The notes under the pieces are model-generated. The model had not been told where the DNA came from. It searched no databases and worked only from the letters and a program-made list of their open reading frames with translations. DNA of 64,000 nucleotides from Kitasatospora sp. NBC_01250 (GTDB lineage Bacteria; Actinomycetota; Actinomycetes; Streptomycetales; Streptomycetaceae), in the NCBI RefSeq assembly GCF_036226465.1, contig NZ_CP108476.1:4960001-5024000 (forward strand). Direction: 5' to 3'. Each line of letters opens with the position of its first letter. Position 1 is the stretch's first letter. Made by a program: the position numbers and the translations under genes. Below are positions 58,554 to 64,000 of the stretch, piece by piece.

Positions 58554-59795
58554 TCACCAGCCGAGTGTGCGCAGCTGCCGGTTGGTCTCGCGCAGGTCGA
58601 AGTGGGCCGGGTCGAAGTCGGCTGCTGAGTCGAGACCGATCCAGCGCAGCAGGTCCTCGTGCTCCGGGTGGGCGGGGTCGCGGAGGGTCTGCTTGAGGTC
58701 TTCGTACCCGCCCGGGCCGCCGCAGTCCTCGGGTGGGCAGGCCCCCGCTCCGTCCACGCAGGCGGGATAGTGGTGGCCCGCCTCGGCTGTCATCCGGTGT
58801 TCGACGGTGATGCGGTGATCCCACGAGTCGCCGAAGTCGTAGGTGTAATCGAGGTGTGCCCCCTCCTTGGCGACAGTGTCCAGGGCGACGGTGGTCTCGT
58901 CGACGAAGTCGAGCTCGGACGAACGGCGCCCGTAGTCGATGCCGTTCGCGCTGAACGCGTGCAGGTGGCAGTTCTGCCGGCCCATCGCCGCCTGGACGAC
59001 CCGGTGCAGGTTGGCGAGGCGGATACCGGCCGGCACCTGGACGCGGCGCCACACCGCAGGCTGATCCACATCGGCGAGTTGGATGCGGAGCTGGTAGACC
59101 GGGTCGCCAGGGCGTGGCTCCCCGCGCAGCCGGGCCAGGGCTTTACGGCCGTCCGAGGTGAGCGTGACGGACTTGCCGGTCTGCTGGGTGGCCCCGCGGC
59201 CCTTGAACGTGGCGAGGAGGCGGTCCACGTCGCGGTCGTTGCTCTGACGCAGGAGGCGAAGGCGATCCTCGGGAAGGTCGTCGAGGACGAAGAACCCGGA
59301 CAGTGTCTCCCACACCGCAGTCCGCAGCTTCTGCTCCGGCGCCGGAAGGTCCGTGGCGTAGAGGCTCGTCAGCACCGCCCGCAGCCCGGCAGGGTACTCC
59401 TCCGCGAGCATGGAGCCGAGCCACCCGGAGGGGAGTACCGCCTCGCCGACGCGCGGCAGGGCTTCGAACAGCGCGTCGAGGACGCGCTCGGGATCCTCCA
59501 GTACGCGCGCGTTCTTCTTGACGGGCACCAGGCGGCCGGCGGTGACCCGCAGCAGCCGGGCTGCCTTGGCCCATTCGACCAGCAGGTTCAGGTGGTACAG
59601 CTCCTGGCTGGACTTGGTCTTGAAGGTCCTGTCACCGATGGCCGGGTCGATGGTGTCGCCGGTCTCCAGGAGTGTGACCAGGGTCCGCGCGTCCGCAAGG
59701 GTGACCTTGCCTGTCTGGGTGAGCTTGCGTCCCGCGCCGATCCAGCTGACGAGACCTCGGACCTGCTCGACGGTGCCTGGCTGCTCGGGTTCCAT
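58554..59795 (-). CDS. pRiA4b ORF-3-type protein with helical N-terminal extension
   Basis: 413 residues. The C-terminal 180 match the plasmid pRiA4b ORF-3 (IS1096 TnpR-like) family: YQLRIQLADVDQPAVWRRVQVP, LHAFSANGIDYG, YTYDFGDSWDHRITVEH and ACPPEDCGGPGGYEDL. The first 220 residues form a helical domain I do not recognise. The ATG at 59795 has AGGAAG 6 bases upstream; a longer start at 59849 is less likely. The biochemical role of the family is unknown. The gene pair 73 bases apart and divergent (59869) recurs as a block in the islet. Confidence 0.88.
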   Translation of the reverse strand: MEPEQPGTVEQVRGLVSWIGAGRKLTQTGKVTLADARTLVTLLETGDTIDPAIGDRTFKTKSSQELYHLNLLVEWAKAARLLRVTAGRLVPVKKNARVLEDPERVLDALFEALPRVGEAVLPSGWLGSMLAEEYPAGLRAVLTSLYATDLPAPEQKLRTAVWETLSGFFVLDDLPEDRLRLLRQSNDRDVDRLLATFKGRGATQQTGKSVTLTSDGRKALARLRGEPRPGDPVYQLRIQLADVDQPAVWRRVQVPAGIRLANLHRVVQAAMGRQNCHLHAFSANGIDYGRRSSELDFVDETTVALDTVAKEGAHLDYTYDFGDSWDHRITVEHRMTAEAGHHYPACVDGAGACPPEDCGGPGGYEDLKQTLRDPAHPEHEDLLRWIGLDSAADFDPAHFDLRETNRQLRTLGW

Positions 59796-59868
59796 CGCCG
59801 CTTCCTGCCTGCTCCGGGCTTGACGGATTCCATCAAGGAGGATCGGCATTCCCGCTAGGGTCGCAGCG

Positions 59869-61002
59869 ATGAGCGAGTACCAGTACTACGAGTTCCTGGC
59901 GATCGACCGACCGCTGACCAGCGACGAACAGGAGCAGCTGCGGTCGCTGTCCACCCGGGCCCGGATCACCGCGACCAGCTTCACCAACGAATATCAGTGG
60001 GGCAATTTCCGGGGCGACCCTCGACGGATGGTGGAGCAGTACTACGACGCCCACCTCTACCTGACCAACTGGGGCACCCGTCAGGTGATCCTGCGCCTGC
60101 CCAAGGGGCAGCTCCCGCTGCGGGCGCTGGAGCCGTACTGCTTCGACGAGTGCGTCGAGGCATGGATGACCAAGACCCACCTCGTCCTGGACCTGCGCAG
60201 CGAGGACGAGAGCGGGGACTGGGACGAGGGGGCCGAGGACTCGCTCGGTGCCATCGCCGGGGTGCGGGCTGAGCTGGCCGCCGGTGATCACCGCGCCCTG
60301 TACCTCGCATGGCTGTCCGCCATCGGCGCCTGGGCACTCCAGGAGGACGATGAGGAGGTCTACCGGGAAGCGGTCGAGCCCCCGGTCCCGGCCGGGCTCG
60401 ACCGGCTCACCGCACCGCAGCGGGCGCTCGCGGACTTCCTGCGCGTTGATGCCGACCTGCTGGCGGTCGCCGCCCAGGCCAGCCCGCCCGCTGCCGGGCC
60501 TCCGAAGCGGCCCGGGAAGAAGGAGCTGGAACCGCTGATCGCCGCACTCCCCGACAAGGAGAAGAACGACCTCCTGCTGCGCCTGGCCCTGGGCGGTGAG
60601 CCTCAGCTGGGAGCCGAGCTCCTGCGCCGCCTGCGCGGCGAACCGCCCGTCGCGACCGCGCCGGGGCAGCGATCCGCAGCCGAACTGCTGGACGCAGCGC
60701 ACGCGCGGGCCGCCGGGCGCCGACAGCGCGCCGAGCGGGTTCGAGACGAGGCGCGGGCAAAGAAGCTGACCGCCCTGGCCGCCGACGAGGAGGCGATCTG
60801 GCGGGAGGTCGAGAACCACGTCGCCCGCAAGCAGGTGGCCCGCTACGACGCCGCGGTGGCCCTTCTGGTCGAGCTCCGCGACGCCTGTGATCATGTCGGG
60901 CGCGGCCTTCAGTGCCGGCAACGAGTGGCCGCGCTCCGCGAGAAGTACCGGCACCTGCCCGGCCTGTTGCGCCGGCTCGACGACCGGGCCTTGCGCGGCT
61001 GA
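59869..61002 (+). CDS. 377-residue islet protein, family not named
   Basis: It opens SEYQYYEFLAIDRPLTSDEQEQLRSLSTRARITATSFTNEYQWGNFRGDP and has AHLYLTNWGTRQVILRLPKG and LVLDLRSEDESGDWDEG, a folded N-terminal part of about 220 residues. After a Pro-rich linker, residues 285-377 are Arg/Ala/Glu-rich and predicted helical or coiled. No catalytic motif is evident. The ATG at 59869 lies 73 bases from the divergent pRiA4b-type gene. Its 3' end is duplicated at 54457-54630. A link to a helicase or nuclease partner is possible but not shown. Confidence 0.75.
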   Translation: MSEYQYYEFLAIDRPLTSDEQEQLRSLSTRARITATSFTNEYQWGNFRGDPRRMVEQYYDAHLYLTNWGTRQVILRLPKGQLPLRALEPYCFDECVEAWMTKTHLVLDLRSEDESGDWDEGAEDSLGAIAGVRAELAAGDHRALYLAWLSAIGAWALQEDDEEVYREAVEPPVPAGLDRLTAPQRALADFLRVDADLLAVAAQASPPAAGPPKRPGKKELEPLIAALPDKEKNDLLLRLALGGEPQLGAELLRRLRGEPPVATAPGQRSAAELLDAAHARAAGRRQRAERVRDEARAKKLTALAADEEAIWREVENHVARKQVARYDAAVALLVELRDACDHVGRGLQCRQRVAALREKYRHLPGLLRRLDDRALRG

Positions 61003-61076
61003 CGCCACCCGCACGCACGGGACGCTTGAAACCGAACCGACGGCCCATACCATCTGCGTGATATACAGTGGCGGGT

Positions 61077-61454
61077 ATGGGCGAGCGCTACTCCATCGAG
61101 CTGGAAGCGGAGGTGCGTCTCTGGCTTGCGAGTCTCACCCCGCAGCACTATCGGCAGGTCGAGGAGAAGGCTGATCTCCTTGCCGAGTACCCGACCACGC
61201 TCGACGAACCGCACTCGCGGAACCTGGGTGATGGGGTGCGGGAACTGCGCCTCGGTCTGAGCGGGAACGCGGTGCGGATCAGCTACTGGCTGGCGCCTGG
61301 ACGCCGCATCGTTCTGCTCACCGTCTTTCGCAAGACCCGAATGCGTGAGGAGGCGGAGGTCAAGCGGGCCAAGGCCGCCAAGCTGGCGTGCGAGACGGGG
61401 CACCCGGAAGCTCATGAGATCTACAGTCGCAACACGGCGGAGGAGGAACGGTGA
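61077..61454 (+). CDS. RelE/HigB-type toxin
   Basis: 125 residues from the ATG at 61077. YSIELEAEVRLWLASLTPQHYRQVEEKADLLAEYP, RNLGDGVRELRLGLSGNAVRISYWLAPGRRIVLLTVFRKT and a basic C-terminus are the RelE/HigB (Gp49-like) pattern; it should cleave mRNA on the ribosome. TATACA (61062-61067) with an upstream TG lies 9 bases before the ATG and no ribosome site is seen, so the transcript may be leaderless; a GTG at 61068 is the alternative. Its stop overlaps the next gene by GTGA. Confidence 0.88.
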   Translation: MGERYSIELEAEVRLWLASLTPQHYRQVEEKADLLAEYPTTLDEPHSRNLGDGVRELRLGLSGNAVRISYWLAPGRRIVLLTVFRKTRMREEAEVKRAKAAKLACETGHPEAHEIYSRNTAEEER

Positions 61455-61786
61455 ACCACGCACGCTGGCAGCTGGCTCGGGACAAGCGCGCACTTCACAG
61501 GGAGATCGAGCCCCCCGCGATCATCGCCGAGCGAGAGCAGATTCGTCTGGCCATGGCACTCGGCCAGCTCGTCTACGACCGGCGTACCCAGCTGGGACTG
61601 AGCGAGGACGATCTGGCGGTTCGCCTCGGTAGCACCGCTGACGAGGTGGAACACATCGAGGTTGGTGGAGTCCTCCCGGTCACGTCCGACCTGCTTCTCC
61701 GGATTGCCGCGGCTCTGGAGGTGTCTGTGGACGTCCATCTGGCGACCTCGGGCACGGCAGTCAGCTTCGCCGCTCGCGCCGCATAG
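61451..61786 (+). CDS. XRE-family antitoxin (HigA-like)
   Basis: 111 residues. LGQLVYDRRTQLGLSEDDLAVRLGSTADEVEHIEVGG is a helix-turn-helix of the XRE type. The N-terminal 30 residues probably bind the toxin. GTG start overlapping the RelE stop by four bases, with GAGGAGGAA upstream. It should repress the operon. Confidence 0.88.
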   Translation: MNHARWQLARDKRALHREIEPPAIIAEREQIRLAMALGQLVYDRRTQLGLSEDDLAVRLGSTADEVEHIEVGGVLPVTSDLLLRIAAALEVSVDVHLATSGTAVSFAARAA

Positions 61787-61799
61787 CCAGGAGGAAGCC

Positions 61800-62060
61800 G
61801 TGGACTATGGGCAGCAGTTGTCGGCCGCTCTGCGGGACAGGCGAAGGCAACTGGGGATCTCCCAGACCGAACTCGCCCGGCGGGCCGGCATGACGCAGCC
61901 TGGCATCTCCCGCGTGGAACTGGGGGACACGACCCCGACCCTTCCCCTTCTGGCGCGGCTCGCCGAGGCGTTGGAGGCAGACCTCGACATCCGGCTGGCC
62001 CCCCTGGACGGAAGGACGACGATGCGCTTCGTGCCCCATCGTCACGCCGACGCGGCGTGA
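61800..62060 (+). CDS. Second small XRE-family DNA-binding protein
   Basis: 86 residues. LRDRRRQLGISQTELARRAGMTQPGISRVELGDTTPTLPLLARLAEAL is a complete XRE helix-turn-helix, closer to a standard Cro/CI repressor than the gene before it. AGGAGG lies 6 bases before the GTG. It follows 13 bases after the antitoxin, so it is the third gene of the unit. Confidence 0.85.
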   Translation: MDYGQQLSAALRDRRRQLGISQTELARRAGMTQPGISRVELGDTTPTLPLLARLAEALEADLDIRLAPLDGRTTMRFVPHRHADAA

Positions 62061-62140
62061 CGGCAGGGGTGGTGGCGCTGCGGCAAAGACGTGGAGGGTC
62101 TGACCGTCCGCTGTCCCGTTGGCGTCAAACGACGCGAAAA

Positions 62141-62169
62141 TGCCCCCGAAGCGAGCTGCTTCGAGGGCA
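62141..62169. terminator. Terminator of tRNA-Phe
   Basis: Same hairpin as at 58335-58363, here 21 bases past the tRNA-Phe 3' end, followed by TTTT on the minus strand. Confidence 0.85.
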
Positions 62170-62189
62170 TCATGGCTGGCCAAACTATG

Positions 62190-62263
62190 TGGCCAGGGCC
62201 GGGGTCGAACCGGCGACCTTCCGCTTTTCAGGCGGACGCTCGTACCAACTGAGCTACCTGGCC
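62190..62263 (-). tRNA. tRNA-Phe (GAA), intact; integration target
   Basis: Cloverleaf on the minus strand: acceptor GGCCAGG with CCTGGCC, anticodon loop CTGAAAA gives GAA, T arm GCCGGTTCGACCCCGGC. CCA is not encoded. Its 3' 44 bases recur at 58380 and 53624. Confidence 0.97.
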
Positions 62264-62290
62264 GTACTGCACCGTCCCTTGCGGGACGAG

Positions 62291-62364
62291 CGATCCTGAC
62301 GGGACTTGAACCCGCGACCTCCACCTTGACAGGGTGGCGAGCTAACCAACTGCTCCACAGGACC
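62291..62364 (-). tRNA. tRNA-Asp (GTC), second copy
   Basis: Same body as the copy at 34850, anticodon loop CTGTCAA. The acceptor stem is GGTCCTG with CAGGATC: the C3-G70 pair of the other copy has become T3-A70, a compensated change. No CCA encoded. Confidence 0.97.
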
Positions 62365-62417
62365 TCGACAGAGCCTTACGGCCCTGAACTGTACTACGTT
62401 TACTGCCTGGTACTGCG

Positions 62418-62490
62418 TGCCCCCAACGGGATTCGAACCCGTGCTACCGCCTTGAAAGGGCGACGTCCTGGGCCACTAGACGATGAGGGC
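62418..62490 (-). tRNA. tRNA-Glu (TTC)
   Basis: Acceptor GCCCTCA pairs with TGGGGGC (one G-U); anticodon loop CTTTCAA gives TTC; T arm CGGGTTCGAATCCCG. 73 bases, CCA not encoded. First of a Glu-Asp-Phe cluster, probably one transcript. Confidence 0.96.
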
Positions 62491-62645
62491 TTGCGGCCCG
62501 CCCGGCTGTTCTCCAGCGGTCGGGGACGTGAGAAGCATATGGGATGCGGGCGGGAACGCCAAAACGGGTTTGCCGGGGGCGGGCCGGGGGGTCGGGGCCG
62601 CGACCAGCGGTGTTGCGCAGCGCGCGGCCCGGGGTGCGGCGCGGG

Positions 62646-62987
62646 TCAGGACCAGCCGAGCTCGTGCAGCTCGTGATCGTCGAAGCCGAAGTGGTGGGCG
62701 ACCTCGTGGATCACGGTGGTGCGGACCTCGGCGACGACCAGCTCGCGGGTCTCGCACTGCCGCAGGGTCGGGCCGCGGTAGACGATGATCCGATCGGGCA
62801 GCACCCCGGCGTACCACTCGCCGCGCTCGGTGAGCGGGGTGCCTTCGTAGAGGCCGAGCAGGTCGGGGGTGGCGGGGTCGGGCTCGTCCTCGACGAAGAC
62901 GGCCACGTTGTCCATCATCGCCGCCAGTTGCGGGGGGATCTGGTCGAGGGCGTCGCTGACCAGCGTCTCGAATTCGTCCCGGCTCAT
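62646..62987 (-). CDS. Zincin-like metallopeptidase family protein
   Basis: 113 residues. FETLVSDALDQIPPQLAAMMDNVAVFVEDEPDP is the N-terminal block, and the zinc motif HEVAHHFG (HExxH) with FDDHELHELGW completes the site. Small cytoplasmic zincins of this type occur widely in actinobacteria; no substrate is known. The ATG at 62987 is used; a GTG 6 bases upstream is possible. Confidence 0.93.
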   Translation of the reverse strand: MSRDEFETLVSDALDQIPPQLAAMMDNVAVFVEDEPDPATPDLLGLYEGTPLTERGEWYAGVLPDRIIVYRGPTLRQCETRELVVAEVRTTVIHEVAHHFGFDDHELHELGWS

Positions 62988-63168
62988 GTCCACCCGGCCA
63001 TTGTCCCGGGCGGGCTGAAGCCGTGCCAGGTGATGGCGCCTCGGACCGGTGCGGTCGGCCGGATCCGCCGGGAGGGTGGCCGTGTCCCCGGGGCGCGACG
63101 GGCGTTGGGCACCGCAAGGGGCCGCCGGTCGGTGCGGCCAGGGTGGGGTGCGCGGAGAGGCGGCGGCA

Positions 63169-64000
63169 ATGGTTCCGACGGGTGCGAGCGGACAGCCGGA
63201 CGAGCAGTCGGGCGGGCGTTCGGGCGGTCCCCTGGGGCGGCGCGGGCGGTCCGCGGTGGCGCGGATCTCGGTGGCCGCCCGGGTGCGGGCGGCCCGGGCG
63301 GCCGCGGGGCAGGGGGCGGACGCCGCGGCTTCGCGCCGGGTGGCCCTGCGGTCGGTGGCGGCGCGGGCGGCGGCGCGCACGGCGGTGCTGGCGCTGGCCG
63401 GGCTGACCGCGACCGGCTGCATGGAGGTGGGGTCGGGGCAGGGACAGCAGCCGGTCGGCCACGTCTCGGGGGTGGCCAGTCCGAGCGGCAGGGCCAGCGG
63501 GGCCCCCGGCCAGCCGCGGGCCGGTGGCACCGCCGTCCGCCCGGAGCGCCCCGGCGGCCGGGTTGAGGGGGCGTCAGGGGCGCCCGGCGGGGCTCCGGCC
63601 GGCGCGGCCGGCGGCGAGGTGGCTCCGGTGAACGACCCGAGCCCGGGTGTGTCCCCGGCGCCCGGGGCCGGTGGGGGCGTGGTGGCGGTGCCCGCGCCGC
63701 CGCCCGAGCCGGGGGCGCCCGCGGCGGCGGGCGGTGCACCCGCGGCGGGCGGCGCGCAGGGTGGCGGGCCCGCCGCCGGTGCCACGGGCGGCATGGGCGG
63801 GGGCGCGGCCGGTACCGGCGGTGCGCAGGGCGGCGGCGGCACCGGCGGGCCGACCACGGGCGGCGCCACGGGTGCGGGTGGGGGCGGCACCGCGGGCACC
63901 GGCAGTGGCACGGGCGGCACCGGCGGCGGTGGGACGACGGCGAGCCCCGGCTCCTCCGCCGGGGCGGGCGGCACCGGCGGGGCGTCCGGCGGCGCCGCCA
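63169..64000 (+). CDS. Glycine-rich putative lipoprotein, N-terminal part (runs off the right edge)
   Basis: About 277 residues visible with no stop, so the gene continues beyond 64000. GGAGAGG lies 9 bases before the ATG. The first 80 residues are Arg/Ala-rich; then LALAGLTATGC gives a possible lipobox followed by MEVGSGQGQQPVG. From about residue 170 on it is almost only Gly, Ala, Thr and Pro (GGAAGTGGAQGGGGTGG). The long basic N-terminus before the lipobox is odd; a later start is possible. Function unknown; perhaps a surface spacer protein. Confidence 0.6.
   Translation, partial: MVPTGASGQPDEQSGGRSGGPLGRRGRSAVARISVAARVRAARAAAGQGADAAASRRVALRSVAARAAARTAVLALAGLTATGCMEVGSGQGQQPVGHVSGVASPSGRASGAPGQPRAGGTAVRPERPGGRVEGASGAPGGAPAGAAGGEVAPVNDPSPGVSPAPGAGGGVVAVPAPPPEPGAPAAAGGAPAAGGAQGGGPAAGATGGMGGGAAGTGGAQGGGGTGGPTTGGATGAGGGGTAGTGSGTGGTGGGGTTASPGSSAGAGGTGGASGGAA

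Larger units (their letters stand above)
58424..62233. mobile_element. Islet 2 between tRNA-Phe copy B and the intact gene (about 3.8 kb, no integrase)
   Basis: Left end 58424-58532 matches the start of islet 1; right end (62101-62189) matches its right end. Cargo is a pRiA4b ORF-3-type protein, a divergent 377-residue protein, a RelE-XRE pair and a second XRE gene. No integrase. Since the intact tRNA lies on this side, islet 2 arrived at the reconstituted tRNA after islet 1, or both came as a tandem. Confidence 0.75.

Noticed and set aside
53668-62233. Integrase, excisionase, replication initiator or transfer gene in the islets
   Set aside because: Every supported gene in this span was examined; none has tyrosine or serine recombinase, Rep or FtsK/TraB-like motifs. 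The two XRE proteins are closer to repressors than to Xis.

Overview
The window is a GC-rich stretch of an actinomycete chromosome, almost certainly from a Streptomycetaceae member (Streptomyces, Kitasatospora or a close relative). Supporting signs are a bldC gene, the DtpA/Sco/ECuC copper set linked to pheA, a DUF3073 gene, valine dehydrogenase, a LAxTG sortase substrate, frequent GTG starts and a SapB-type (class III) lanthipeptide locus. A perfect 14-bp parS site inside a coding region suggests the window lies in the ParB-bound part of the chromosome around oriC. Most of it is ordinary core genome.

Layout, left to right. 0-7 kb, minus strand: 5' part of pheA, then a copper-handling run (DtpA, CopC-CopD fusion, PCuAC/ECuC, Sco, YcnI, and a His/Met/Cys-rich membrane protein). 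7-19 kb: regulators and lipid/redox enzymes (RsbW-like ATPase, glutaryl-CoA dehydrogenase-like enzyme with a divergent TetR gene, a PP2C-like protein, SDR, F420-type oxidoreductase, pirin with MarR-like palindromes, SseB, FadE5). 19-26 kb: M18 aminopeptidase, NHL-thioredoxin protein containing parS, a HxlR gene coupled to a MazEF-type pair, quinone-oxidoreductase-like enzyme, GNAT, purA. 26-34 kb: degenerate diacylglycerol-kinase-like protein, purF, purM, DUF3073, vdh, and bldC behind a long leader. 34-45 kb: tRNA-Asp, hrpA, two coupled membrane proteins (GT87/DUF2029 and DUF2079), MFS transporter and divergent ArsR-type regulator with a perfect operator-like inverted repeat.

45-49.6 kb is a minimal class III lanthipeptide locus: a LanKC synthetase with its own promoter, a 32-residue precursor gene absent from normal ORF calls (48049-48147), a strong terminator, and a StyA-type (styrene/indole) flavin monooxygenase gene. 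No transporter, protease or RamR-like regulator is adjacent. 49.6-53.6 kb holds DUF1348, a GlxA-type AraC regulator, a cell-wall-anchored LAFTG protein and a small Tudor-like protein.

53.6-62.3 kb is an accessory region. The 3' 44 bp of tRNA-Phe occurs three times (53624, 58380, and within the intact gene at 62190). The copies bound two tandem islets of about 4.8 and 3.8 kb. Both islets have related ends, each restores a terminator after the tRNA half, and neither has an integrase. Their cargo is Uma2, a helicase-associated protein, toxin-antitoxin pairs, a pRiA4b ORF-3-type protein, an unrecognised 377-residue protein and two XRE genes. A 174-bp fragment of the 377-residue gene in islet 1 shows the two islets share ancestry. 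The window ends with a tRNA Glu-Asp-Phe cluster, a zincin-like metallopeptidase and the start of a glycine-rich lipoprotein gene.

All homology statements come from motif recognition by eye; no database search was run. The two things most worth following up are the transporterless lanthipeptide locus with a StyA-type enzyme and the tandem integrase-less tRNA-Phe islets.
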